DNA of 64,000 nucleotides from JAIVJZ01 sp035645695 (GTDB lineage: Bacteria > Acidobacteriota > Blastocatellia > Pyrinomonadales > Pyrinomonadaceae), in assembly GCA_035645695.1 (NCBI GenBank), contig DASQMC010000030.1, forward strand, positions 62,001 through 126,000. The letters are read 5' to 3'. Below the pieces are notes generated by a model. The model did no database searches. It was not told the origin of the DNA and saw only the letters and a list, made by a program, of their open reading frames with translations. The position numbers and the translations under genes were made by a program. This document shows, in pieces, positions 10,099 through 18,029 of the stretch. Numbering within the stretch: the first letter of the stretch is position 1; each line of letters opens with the position of its first letter.

Positions 10099-12378
10099 TC
10101 AGACTTCGCTTGCCGGACTTGATGGACGCGCGAAGTTGAGCGTGAGTTCGTCGCCCGCGACGCCGACGACCACCTCGCCGCCCGACGTGAGCGACTGGCC
10201 GAAGAGCAACTCTTCCGCGAGCGGTTCCCTGATCTTCGACCCGATCAGGCGAGCCATCGGGCGCGCGCCGAAAAGCCGGTCGAAGCCGCGCACGGCCAGC
10301 CATGCGCGCGCCGCATCGTCCAGCACAACGCGCACGCGCCTCTCCGCGAGTTGCGCGTTCAATTCCTTGACGAACTTATCAACCACGCGCTCGATGACTT
10401 CAAAACTGAGCGGCCGGAAAGCGATCCACGCGTCGAGCCGGTTGCGAAACTCGGGGCTGAACGCGCGCTCGATAGCGCCGCGCCCCTGCCCCTTGCCCGT
10501 CGTGTTCGACTGAAAGCCGATGCCGCCCGCGCTCAATTCCTGCGCGCCCGCGTTCGTCGTCATGATCAATATGACGTTGCGAAAGTCGGCTTTTTTACCG
10601 TTGTTGTCGGTGAGCGTCGCGTGATCCATCACCTGCAAGAGGATGTTGAAGAGGTTCGGGTGCGCCTTCTCGATCTCGTCGAGGACGAGCACGGCGTAGG
10701 GCGTCCGGTTGATCGCATCGGTGAGCAGGCCGCCCTGATCGAAGCCGACGTAGCCGGGCGGCGCGCCGATGAGCCGCGAAACCGTGTGCGCTTCGGCATA
10801 CTCGCTCATGTCGAAGCGTATGAACTCGACGCCGAGGGCAGCGGCGAGTTGCTTGGCGAGTTCCGTCTTGCCGACGCCCGTCGGGCCGGAGAAGAGGAAC
10901 GAGCCGATAGGCTTTTCAGGACTGCCGAGGCCGGAGCGCGACAACTTGATGGCGTTCGTCACCCCCTCGATGGCGTGATCCTGCCCGTAGATAACGGCCT
11001 GCAACTCGCCGCGCAGATCGCGCAGGCGGTCGCGCTCCGAACCGCCGACGCTCTTAGGCGGAATCTTCGCCATGCGCGAGAGAACGAGTTCGATCTCGGC
11101 CACGCCGACCGTCTCCGGCCGCTCTTCTTTCGGCAGCAGTTTCAACGCCGCGCCCGCTTCGTCGATCACGTCGATGGCCTTGTCGGGGAGCAGGCGGTCG
11201 TGCAGGTATTTGGCGGCGAGTTCGGCGGCGAGTTGAATGGCCTCGGGCGAGTAGGTGACGCCGTGATGCTGCTCGTAGTAGCTCTTGAGGCCGTTCAGAA
11301 TCTCGATTGTCTCGGCCACGCTCGGCTCGCCGATCTCGATCTTCTGGAAGCGACGCGCGAGCGCGCGGTCTCGCTCGAACGCGCTTTTGTATTCGGCGTA
11401 AGTGGTCGAACCGATGCAGCGCAGTTCGCCGGAAGCGAGCGCGGGCTTGATGATGTTGGAGGCGTCCATCGAGCCGCCGGAGACCGCGCCCGCGCCGACG
11501 ATGGTGTGAATTTCGTCTATGAAGAGGATCGCGCCGGGGATTTTCTTCAAGGCGTTGATGACGCCTTTGAAACGCTGCTCGAACTCGCCGCGATATTTCG
11601 TGCCCGCGAGCACCGCGCCCATGTCGAGCGCGTACACTTGCGCGTCGCGCAAAACTTCCGGCACGTCTCCCTGTTGAATCTTGAGCGCGAGTCCTTCGGC
11701 GATGGCCGTCTTGCCGACGCCGGGTTCGCCGACGTAGACGGGGTTGTTTTTGCGACGGCGACAGAGAATTTGAATCGTGCGCAGCACTTCCACCGTGCGC
11801 CCGATGAGCGGGTCGATGTAGCCTTCGGCCGCCCGCTCGTTGAGGTTGACGGTGAAGGCCGCGAGCGGGTCGCGCTGCTCCTGTTGTCCGGGCGCGGCGT
11901 CCGTCTCGGCGTCGAAGTCGTCGCCGGCCGGTTCGTTCGCGCCGGAGTGTCTGGAGATGCCATGCGCGATGAAGTTCAGCACGTCGAGACGCGTGATGCC
12001 CTGCTGCCTGAGCAGGTAGACGGCGTAGGAACGCTCGGCCTGAAAGAGCGCGGCGAGGATATTGCCGCCGTCGATCTCTTTCTGCCCGCTGCCCTGCGCC
12101 TGAAGCATCGCGTATTGCAGCGTGCGCGTGAACATCTCGGTCTGTTCGGGAACGTGCGCTGTGTCGTCGGCGAGTTGCTCGACGCGCTCGTCGAAGAATG
12201 TTTCGAGATCGCGGCGCAGGGCGTCCGTGTCGCCGCCGCAGTTGCGTATGACGTTCGCGGCCGTGCGGTCGGACAAGAGCGCGAGGAGCAGGTGTTCGAG
12301 CGTGACATACTCGTGCCGCCGCTCGATGGCTTCACTAACGGCTATGCTTAAAGTTGCTTGTAACTCTCTGGTAATCAT
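10099..12378 (-). CDS. clpA: ATP-dependent Clp protease ATP-binding subunit ClpA
   Basis: ClpA unfolds substrates and threads them into ClpP. The 759-residue protein has an N-terminal Clp_N double repeat (about 1-145, the ClpS docking domain), AAA domain 1 with Walker A GEPGVGKTA and Walker B FIDEIHT, and AAA domain 2 with GPTGVGKTE and VLDEIEKAH. There is no M-domain insertion, which separates it from ClpB. clpP is not in this window. It sits between clpS and aat on the same strand. Confidence 0.97.
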   Translation of the reverse strand: MITRELQATLSIAVSEAIERRHEYVTLEHLLLALLSDRTAANVIRNCGGDTDALRRDLETFFDERVEQLADDTAHVPEQTEMFTRTLQYAMLQAQGSGQKEIDGGNILAALFQAERSYAVYLLRQQGITRLDVLNFIAHGISRHSGANEPAGDDFDAETDAAPGQQEQRDPLAAFTVNLNERAAEGYIDPLIGRTVEVLRTIQILCRRRKNNPVYVGEPGVGKTAIAEGLALKIQQGDVPEVLRDAQVYALDMGAVLAGTKYRGEFEQRFKGVINALKKIPGAILFIDEIHTIVGAGAVSGGSMDASNIIKPALASGELRCIGSTTYAEYKSAFERDRALARRFQKIEIGEPSVAETIEILNGLKSYYEQHHGVTYSPEAIQLAAELAAKYLHDRLLPDKAIDVIDEAGAALKLLPKEERPETVGVAEIELVLSRMAKIPPKSVGGSERDRLRDLRGELQAVIYGQDHAIEGVTNAIKLSRSGLGSPEKPIGSFLFSGPTGVGKTELAKQLAAALGVEFIRFDMSEYAEAHTVSRLIGAPPGYVGFDQGGLLTDAINRTPYAVLVLDEIEKAHPNLFNILLQVMDHATLTDNNGKKADFRNVILIMTTNAGAQELSAGGIGFQSNTTGKGQGRGAIERAFSPEFRNRLDAWIAFRPLSFEVIERVVDKFVKELNAQLAERRVRVVLDDAARAWLAVRGFDRLFGARPMARLIGSKIREPLAEELLFGQSLTSGGEVVVGVAGDELTLNFARPSSPASEV

Positions 12379-12462
12379 AAAAGCAGGGGACGTAGGTTAG
12401 AGGTCGCAGGCCGGTCAAAAGGGACTTTGTTTACATTGCCCCCCGCGCCCGAACTCCGGCCT

Positions 12463-12783
12463 CTAGCCTGTTGTTTCTTCAATCGTGCAGAGCAAAGGAA
12501 ATTCATTAGCCCGCGCCAGTTCCGTCACCTTCGCCACCTTCATCTCGGCGATCTCGTAGGTGTAAACGCCCGCCACGCCGACGCCCTCAAGATGAACCTG
12601 TAGCATGACGCGGACGGCCTCGGTTTCGGATCGCTGGAAGACATTTTGCAACACGTAGACGACAAACTCCATCGTCGTGAAGTCGTCGTTGTGCAGTATG
12701 ACCTGATAGAGCGGCGGCTTCTTCAGCCGCATCTCGCTCTCGGTCATCACCGCTTCGTCCGTGTCTGAATCGTATCTTGACAT
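12463..12783 (-). CDS. clpS: ATP-dependent Clp protease adaptor ClpS
   Basis: ClpS binds N-degrons and hands them to ClpA. The 106-residue protein contains PPLYQVILHNDDFTTMEFVV, with the conserved N-D-D that forms the N-terminal residue pocket, and a C-terminal VHLEGVGVAGVYTYEIAE block in which the usual HxxG His is followed by the expected pattern. It lies 84 bp upstream of clpA and probably shares its transcript. Confidence 0.96.
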   Translation of the reverse strand: MSRYDSDTDEAVMTESEMRLKKPPLYQVILHNDDFTTMEFVVYVLQNVFQRSETEAVRVMLQVHLEGVGVAGVYTYEIAEMKVAKVTELARANEFPLLCTIEETTG

Positions 12784-12876
12784 AACCGTCGTCTCACGTG
12801 CAGGTGGTCTGTCCGGCGAACGCGCATTGACAGGATACCAACATCACACGCCGGACGGTAGCGCGCAAAAATGCGG

Positions 12877-12920
12877 AAGCCCGCCGCACGCGCCGGGGCG
12901 TCTGGCGGGCTTACTTTTTT
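12877..12920 (+). terminator. Rho-independent terminator-like hairpin
   Basis: AAGCCCGCC (12877-12885) pairs perfectly with GGCGGGCTT (12904-12912), followed on the + strand by TACTTTTTT. No + strand gene leads into it. On the minus strand a shorter T run follows four bases later, so it may serve either strand. Confidence 0.55.
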
Positions 12921-12991
12921 CTCGCGCCGAATCGAAACGGTCGAGGCGATGATCACCCTGTCAGGTTCTATGCGGGCACGAAAGCCGGGTA

Positions 12992-13023
12992 GAAAAAGGC
13001 GACGCTCTTGTGGGGCGGCGCCT
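12992..13023 (-). terminator. Terminator of the 49-residue peptide gene
   Basis: A 9-bp stem with one mismatch (12997-13005 against 13015-13023) is followed on the minus strand by TTTTT. It lies 85 nt beyond the stop of the small peptide gene. A T6 run also follows it on the + strand, so it can work in both directions. Confidence 0.55.
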
Positions 13024-13108
13024 CTTTTTTGTGCTACGGGGGTTCGGCCGTAAGCGGTTGTTTTGCCGCCGCGGGTTCAAACGCAAACCGGGCTCAACGG
13101 TGAGAAAA

Positions 13109-13258
13109 TCACTCGCTGTGCTGTACCGGGTTGATGCCTTTGCCGGTCTGAGCCGTGGTGCGTTCACTATGCTGGACGGGATTGATACCTTTACTCGTCT
13201 CCGAAGTAGGCGACGAAAGGGCGATCAACAGCGCGAGCAATGTAGCTATCGTAGACAT
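13109..13258 (-). CDS. Small peptide gene with a duplicated KGINPVQHSE decapeptide
   Basis: ATG at 13258 to TGA at 13109 encodes 49 residues. AAGGA lies 6 nt before the start. Residues 4-16 are hydrophobic and resemble a short signal or anchor sequence, although no Lys/Arg precedes them. Residues 23-32 and 40-49 are the identical decapeptide KGINPVQHSE, preceded by TS and TG. The two copies differ at seven of ten codons, every time at the third position without changing the residue, which argues strongly that the peptide is translated and selected. The unit has its own promoter-like sequence and terminator. I know of no family for it; a secreted signal or an RiPP-like precursor are possibilities only. 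Confidence 0.75.
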   Translation of the reverse strand: MSTIATLLALLIALSSPTSETSKGINPVQHSERTTAQTGKGINPVQHSE

Positions 13259-13313
13259 AGGTTTTCCTTTCAGACTGGTGACGTGAGGCTAACGGAGCAT
13301 CAGCGCGGCCAAG

Positions 13314-13340
13314 ACTATAGAGAAGGGTGTCGAGTGTCAA
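13314..13340 (-). promoter_or_regulatory. Promoter of the 49-residue peptide gene
   Basis: On the minus strand TTGACA (13340-13335) and TATAGT (13319-13314) are spaced by 15 bp. The hexamers are near consensus but the spacing is short. The implied 5' leader is about 50 nt. Confidence 0.5.
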
Positions 13341-13391
13341 TAATTATCCGGCTACATGTTCAAAGCGATGAGTTGGACGAACCCGGCTTCC

Positions 13392-14063
13392 TTACTTTCC
13401 CCTGCCTCCGCGATAGCCTTCGAGCGCTTCAAGGACGAGGCGCGCGAGCCGCCGCACGCCTTTCGTCTCCGCAGGCAATGCGTAATCGCCGCGCACGTGT
13501 AATTCGAGACCCGGCTCGATCTCCACGCGCGCCCATGTGGCCTGCCCCGCGGGCGAAGTTTGCCTGGCGGTGGCGGCGGGCGCGTGGGGGGCGGAGCGCG
13601 TGATGCCTGTTGCGGGGCTGTTCAAGTTTTGACTCCGGGGCGAGGATGGGGCGGCGGGCGAGGTCGATCTGATCAGCAGCTTTTCGAGATAACTGTGGGC
13701 TTCGTTCTTCGCCCCGGCCTTCGCGTCGAGGCCGAGTAGGCGTTCGAGTTCCCGCTCCGTGCGGCCGTCAACCAGCTCCTTGATCTTGCGGATCGGCAAG
13801 TGCTCGGATTGCAGTTTTTTGACGACGAGCAATTGAAGCAGGTGCAGGTATCCGAAGACGGAGGCCGTGCCCTGTTTTTCGGCGGCGGGCGAGAGCAGCC
13901 CCTCGGCGAGGTAATAACGCAGCGTGCGCTCGTCGGGCACGTCGCTGACCGTGCCGCGATCCTGCGTTGTGCCGATCTCGGCCAGAATCCTCGCCGCATG
14001 GTGCGCCAGTTCCACGACCCCGATGTATTTTTGACCGCGTATCTTTTCCAGTTGTCCGCTCAT
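13392..14063 (-). CDS. MerR-like transcriptional regulator
   Basis: About 223 residues. The N-terminal half holds a MerR-type winged helix: YIGVVELAHHAARIL, then DERTLRYYLAEGLL with the RTLRYY recognition signature, then LPIRKIKELV. A Pro/Ser/Thr-rich linker (about 140-175) leads to a C-terminal segment (VEIEPGLELHVRGDY) that may bind a ligand or partner. ATG at 14063 is chosen; a TTG four codons upstream is possible, and neither has a good ribosome site. It is codirectional with, and 133 bp upstream of, the 49-residue peptide gene, so it could control that gene, but no operator was identified. Confidence 0.85.
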   Translation of the reverse strand: MSGQLEKIRGQKYIGVVELAHHAARILAEIGTTQDRGTVSDVPDERTLRYYLAEGLLSPAAEKQGTASVFGYLHLLQLLVVKKLQSEHLPIRKIKELVDGRTERELERLLGLDAKAGAKNEAHSYLEKLLIRSTSPAAPSSPRSQNLNSPATGITRSAPHAPAATARQTSPAGQATWARVEIEPGLELHVRGDYALPAETKGVRRLARLVLEALEGYRGGRGK

Positions 14064-14221
14064 GGCCGGAGACAATAATCCAACCGGCGATACTCGTCAA
14101 CAGCATTTACTGTCAGTTAGCGGTTGCGGCGAAATCCGGCGTCGCGGCCGCCTCTCCGACGAGTTATGATGGGCGAAGTTTTCCACGCGTTCGTTGATTT
14201 TCATCCGGGGGTTTTCAGACT

Positions 14222-14473
14222 TTGAGCGGGCGGGGCAAATATATACGCGCGTCGGAGGTGGCCGAATACGTCTATTGTGCGCGGGCTTGGCGGCTGCGCG
14301 CGGACGGGCACGCGCCCCCCTCCGGCCACGGGCGACGCGCGGAGGGCGAGGCATGGCATCTGGCGCACGGCCGCGATGTCGCGCGCGCGCGGAAGATGCG
14401 GCTCGTCGCGAAGTTCGCCCTTGTCTTCGCGCTTCTCATAGGTCTCTTACTTTTGGTGTTGCAATGGCGATAA
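14222..14473 (+). CDS. N-terminal half of a split Cas4/RecB-like nuclease, membrane anchored
   Basis: An 83-residue protein starting at TTG (14222). Residues 7-24 (YIRASEVAEYVYCARAW) match the N-terminus of Cas4-type nucleases, where the single Cys of YC-x-R (here Cys19) is the first ligand of the iron-sulfur cluster. Residues about 59-80 form a hydrophobic membrane helix at the C-terminus. The last 10 bp overlap the next gene, which supplies the nuclease core and the other three cysteines. On its own it cannot be a nuclease. The start codon is weakly supported; the homology is clear. Confidence 0.8.
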   Translation: MSGRGKYIRASEVAEYVYCARAWRLRADGHAPPSGHGRRAEGEAWHLAHGRDVARARKMRLVAKFALVFALLIGLLLLVLQWR

Positions 14474-15039
14474 GTCTTCTGGCTCTGGCCTTCATCCTGC
14501 TATTGCTCACGGCCGCGTGCGCGTGGCTGGCGGCGCGTCGCGGCGCGAGCCGTGCCGATTTGCCGGAAGGGAGAATCATCTACAGCGATACGGGCGCGCC
14601 CGTCGGCCGCATCGCCCCCGTGACCTTGAACGAGCGCGGGGAACGACAGGAGAAGCCGCTCCTTTCGCATCGGCACGGGCTGACCGGGCGGCCGGATTAT
14701 CTGGTGCGATCTGAGGAGGGGATCATCCCCGTCGAGGCGAAGTCAACGAGATGCCCGCCGAGCGGCGTGCCTTACGAGTCGCACTTGATGCAACTCGCCT
14801 GCTATTGCCTGCTCGTCGAAGAGACGACGGGCGAGGACGTGCCGTTCGGCGTGATTCGCTACCGCGACCGGCAGTTGCGCGTGGATTACACGGACGAATT
14901 GCGCGAAGGATTGCTCGCCCTGCTCGCGGAGATGCGCGCGGCGCGCAGGGCTCCGGACGTGCCTCGCAGCCACGACGAGACGGCGCGTTGCGCCGCCTGT
15001 AGCTATCGCGGAATTTGCGTCGAGTCGCTGGCCGATTGA
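14464..15039 (+). CDS. Dna2/Cas4-like PD-(D/E)XK nuclease with N-terminal membrane helix
   Basis: 191 residues. A membrane helix (about 3-24) is followed by the nuclease domain: GLTGRPDYLV (Asp78), IIPVEAKS (Glu91, Lys93) and the QLACY helix (110-114). The C-terminus carries Cys176, Cys179 and Cys185 in CAACSYRGIC, which together with Cys19 of the upstream protein would complete a 4Fe-4S cluster. No cas genes or CRISPR repeats are nearby, so this is a non-CRISPR member. The ATG lies inside the end of the upstream gene, so the two are probably translated together and form one heteromeric enzyme at the membrane. Confidence 0.88.
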   Translation: MAISLLALAFILLLLTAACAWLAARRGASRADLPEGRIIYSDTGAPVGRIAPVTLNERGERQEKPLLSHRHGLTGRPDYLVRSEEGIIPVEAKSTRCPPSGVPYESHLMQLACYCLLVEETTGEDVPFGVIRYRDRQLRVDYTDELREGLLALLAEMRAARRAPDVPRSHDETARCAACSYRGICVESLAD

Positions 15040-15089
15040 AAGGCGGCGTGAGCGGTCTCTGCGGCCGTCCGTCTATCGGGGCTCGTCGT

Positions 15090-16457
15090 CTATTCGGCCA
15101 GAGTCGAATCGAGCAGGTCGTGGCGCGTGATGATGCCGGAGATGCGGCCGTACTCTTCGACGAGGATCGCCGGGCTTTTCTGCAAGTGGCGCGACACTCC
15201 GGTCGCGCTTTCGTCCACGTCAACGATGGGGAAACTCGCGCCCATCACGTCGCTCACGGGCGCGTTCAGCAGTTCGCGGTTGGCGAGCACTTTCGCCAGC
15301 ATACGGTTCTCCCTGAGCGACCCGACGGACTTCCCTTCCTCTATCACGGGGACGCAGGAGAGGCCGAGTTCGTCCATCTTAGCCAGCACGTCCGTCACGC
15401 GTTCCGTCGGCGCGACCGAGACGAGAGCCTTCGGCGATTGCCCCCCCTTCGTCCCGCTGATTAGTCCGGCCGTGATCTTCTGCGGCTCGATGAGCCGCTT
15501 CTCTTTCATCCACTCGTCCGAATGGTGTTTGGTGAGATAGTGCTCGCCCGTGTCGCAGACGATGAAGACGACGATGCCCGATTCGTCCAACCCGCGCGCG
15601 ACTTTGAGCGCGGCCGCGAAAGTCGTGCCCGTCGAACCGCCGCAGAAGATTCCCTCCACGCGCCCGAGTTGGCGCGAGAGTTCAAACGATTCTCGATCCG
15701 TGACGTTGATGATCTCGTCCACGTATTTGAGGTGGACGTTTTCGGGAATGATCTCCTGCCCGATGCCTTCGACGAGGTACGGCGTCGCCTGAATCAGTTG
15801 TCCCGTTTCCTTATAGGTCTTGAAGACCGAGCCGTAAGGGTCTGCGCCGATGATCTTTATTGCGGGATTTTTTTCCTTGAGGAAACGCCCCGTGCCGGAG
15901 ATCGAGCCGCCCGTCCCGAGGCCGGAGACGAAGTGCGTGATCTTGCCTTCGGTCTGTCGCCAGATTTCAGGCCCCGTCGTGCGGTAGTGAGCTTCGGGGT
16001 TCGCGGGATGTGCGTACTGGTTCGGGTAGTAAGAGTTCGGCGTCTCTTCGGCGATGCGGCGGGCGGTCACGACGTAGTGGTCGGGCGTGCCGGGCTTGGC
16101 CGACGAAGGCACGACCACCACGTCCGCGCCGAGCGCCTTCAGATAACGCACCTTCTCCACGGAAGCCTTATCCGTCATCACGAACGTGCAGCGATAACCT
16201 TTGACCGCCGCCGCGAGCGCAAGGCCGATCCCAGTGTTGCCCGATGTCGCCTCGACAATCGTGCCGCCGGGTTTGAGTTTCCCTTCGCGCTCCGCCGCCT
16301 CGATCATGGAGATGCCGATGCGGTCTTTGACGGAATAGCCGGGATTCAAATTCTCCATCTTGGCGAACACCGTCGCCTTGATGCCGTGCGTCAGGCGGTT
16401 GACGCGGACGAGCGGCGTGTTGCCGATGAGGCCGAGTATGTTTTTGTGAAATTCCAT
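15090..16457 (-). CDS. cbs: Cystathionine beta-synthase (PLP enzyme with CBS domain pair)
   Basis: The 455-residue protein has a fold-type II PLP domain (about 1-320) with the Schiff-base Lys in PGYSVKDRIG, the substrate loop EATSGNTGIG and the phosphate-binding SGLGTGGS. A pair of CBS domains follows (about 335-455). This layout fits cystathionine beta-synthase, which condenses serine and homocysteine. Cysteine synthases share the catalytic half but lack the CBS pair. It starts with ATG at 16457 and is transcribed away from the orphan ATPase gene. Confidence 0.9.
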   Translation of the reverse strand: MEFHKNILGLIGNTPLVRVNRLTHGIKATVFAKMENLNPGYSVKDRIGISMIEAAEREGKLKPGGTIVEATSGNTGIGLALAAAVKGYRCTFVMTDKASVEKVRYLKALGADVVVVPSSAKPGTPDHYVVTARRIAEETPNSYYPNQYAHPANPEAHYRTTGPEIWRQTEGKITHFVSGLGTGGSISGTGRFLKEKNPAIKIIGADPYGSVFKTYKETGQLIQATPYLVEGIGQEIIPENVHLKYVDEIINVTDRESFELSRQLGRVEGIFCGGSTGTTFAAALKVARGLDESGIVVFIVCDTGEHYLTKHHSDEWMKEKRLIEPQKITAGLISGTKGGQSPKALVSVAPTERVTDVLAKMDELGLSCVPVIEEGKSVGSLRENRMLAKVLANRELLNAPVSDVMGASFPIVDVDESATGVSRHLQKSPAILVEEYGRISGIITRHDLLDSTLAE

Positions 16458-16652
16458 AAACTCTCTTCTGCTGCGTAAGCGAACCCATCCGCGAGTTCGT
16501 GTTGAAAGATAAATTTAACCCGACTATAAAAACTTTTCTCGCACGCTTTGTCAAAGTTGGCCGCCGAAGTTATGCGCGCCGCAGTTTGACCAATCAATCT
16601 CGCATTTCGTTGAAACACGTTCGCGCGGTTCTGTTTCATCTGTGAAATATTG

Positions 16653-16681
16653 TTGCACTCGCGCCTGAAACGTGTTACAGT
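16653..16681 (+). promoter_or_regulatory. Sigma-70 type promoter of the orphan ATPase
   Basis: TTGCAC (16653-16658) and TACAGT (16676-16681) are 17 bp apart. Transcription would start near 16688, leaving a leader of about 135 nt that begins with a small hairpin (16689-16705). This 366-bp gap between divergent genes holds no other feature I can support. Confidence 0.55.
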
Positions 16682-16823
16682 GCCGCCGTTTTCGAGGAAA
16701 ACGCTCCAGTGCTGCTTGAAGTTCGTTCGATGGGCACTCCCGAGCGCGTCGCAAAAGTTTTGGCGGGCGAACACGCATAGCAACCGTCACCGAAAAAACG
16801 AAACACTGAAGGAGCAAGTAGTG

Positions 16824-17912
16824 ATGAGCAACACAAGGAAACCGAAAGTTAATCCGCTGAGCCGTCGTCCGCGTCAACAGCGTCTGGTGATGGCGGTGCG
16901 CGGCGGGGCGGGCGTGGGCAAGAGCCATTTCGTGCGCAGCATGGCGGAGGCGAATCTGGGTCGTCTCTGCATCTTCGACGTTGAGCGCAAATCGCGCCTT
17001 CTCAAAGGCAACGGCACGATCTTCGACGGCCTCGAAATCGAACACCCCGACGAACTGCCCGAATTTATCGACTGGGCTCTTTCAGGCGAAGGACAGGAGC
17101 AGAACTACGGCTGCTTCGCGCTCGATTCGTGGGCGTCGTATTTCAGCGCGAAGCACAGCGAGATGGTCGCGGCCGTGCGCGAGCGCACGAACGATCCGCT
17201 CGCTCAGCCCTCAGCCGAAGAACTCGCCGCAGACCAGATGATCTTGCAGGGCGTCTTGCGCCGCCTGTGCATCGAGAGCGGCAAATCGGTCGTCATCGTG
17301 GATCAGATTCCGGCGAAGGGCAAAGAGGCGAAAGAGGACAACGAGGTCGGGCGCGTCTTGCCGATGACGGCGAGCGGTTTGGAATACTTCGTGGACATCA
17401 TGGTCGAGGTGTCGCTGCAAGAGCGCGACGGCGAAGTGGTGCGCGTCTTTCAGATCGTTAAAAGCAACAGCCCGGCTTTCGAGGTCGGCTTCGAGTTGAC
17501 GGGCGCGGTCACCTTCTCGGATTTCATCAACCACATGAAGCGCGAGACGGGCGACGACCTGCCGATGGAGGCGCCGCGCGCCGCGAGCGTGCCGGAGACG
17601 CTCGAAGAGAAGCCTTCGCCGCTTTCGCTCGTGCCGCAGGCATTGACGATTCAGGAGTTGATCGCGAAGGCCGAGGGTCACGGCTTCAAAGTCGCGGACA
17701 TCGTGACGGGCGCGAAGCTCTACCACAACCAGACCAACATCTACCGCCTCACGCCCGAGCAGATCACAGACCTTGACCGCCGCATCTCCGCGCGCATCGA
17801 AAAGACCAACGCGGCGCGCGACGACAAAGCGGAAGCGTCGAAGCAGCAGGCCGCCACGGGTAACGAAACGAACGCGCGTGTCGCCACGGCGCGCAACATC
17901 AAACGCGCGTGA
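16824..17912 (+). CDS. Phage-like AAA (AAA_24/Sak4-type) ATPase
   Basis: 362 residues from ATG 16824, which follows GAAGGAGC. Walker A is VRGGAGVGKSHF (about residue 30), Walker B is GCFALDSWASYF, and a sensor-like VVIVDQIPAKG follows. This RecA-like core is typical of single P-loop ATPases carried by phages near recombination genes. The C-terminal part (from about 270) has a helical IQELIAKAEGHGFKV ... LTPEQITDL module, perhaps for protein or DNA contact. No phage structural or integrase genes are near, so it is an orphan with its own promoter and terminator. A recombination or replication role is inferred. Confidence 0.8.
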   Translation: MSNTRKPKVNPLSRRPRQQRLVMAVRGGAGVGKSHFVRSMAEANLGRLCIFDVERKSRLLKGNGTIFDGLEIEHPDELPEFIDWALSGEGQEQNYGCFALDSWASYFSAKHSEMVAAVRERTNDPLAQPSAEELAADQMILQGVLRRLCIESGKSVVIVDQIPAKGKEAKEDNEVGRVLPMTASGLEYFVDIMVEVSLQERDGEVVRVFQIVKSNSPAFEVGFELTGAVTFSDFINHMKRETGDDLPMEAPRAASVPETLEEKPSPLSLVPQALTIQELIAKAEGHGFKVADIVTGAKLYHNQTNIYRLTPEQITDLDRRISARIEKTNAARDDKAEASKQQAATGNETNARVATARNIKRA

Positions 17913-17947
17913 GAGCGCGCGCCGGTGTTCGTCCGGTCGTTAATGTT

Positions 17948-17990
17948 AAAAGCAGAGGTTTGAGCGTAATGCTCAAGCCTCTGCTTTTTT
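17948..17990 (+). terminator. Strong rho-independent terminator
   Basis: An 18-bp stem (17948-17965 with 17971-17988, one G-U pair) with a 5-nt loop, ending in T6. It closes the orphan ATPase transcript. Confidence 0.9.
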
Positions 17991-18029
17991 ACGCCCGGAT
18001 GAGGTACTTTCGTGCGCGGTGCGAATGGG

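Noticed and set aside
10351..12351. A 666-codon open frame on the + strand opposite clpA
   Set aside because: Its residues mirror the codon pattern of clpA, which is unmistakable on the other strand. High GC makes long antisense frames common here.
13060..13100. tRNA-like GGTTCAAAC stretch
   Set aside because: The flanking bases do not pair as a T arm and no cloverleaf can be drawn.
14194..14463. N-terminal extension of the nuclease gene through the upstream frame
   Set aside because: The other frame encodes the conserved Cas4 N-terminus, and the extension has no recognisable sequence.
14222..15039. Cas4-like genes as part of a CRISPR-Cas locus
   Set aside because: No repeats, cas1, cas2 or effector genes in the window.
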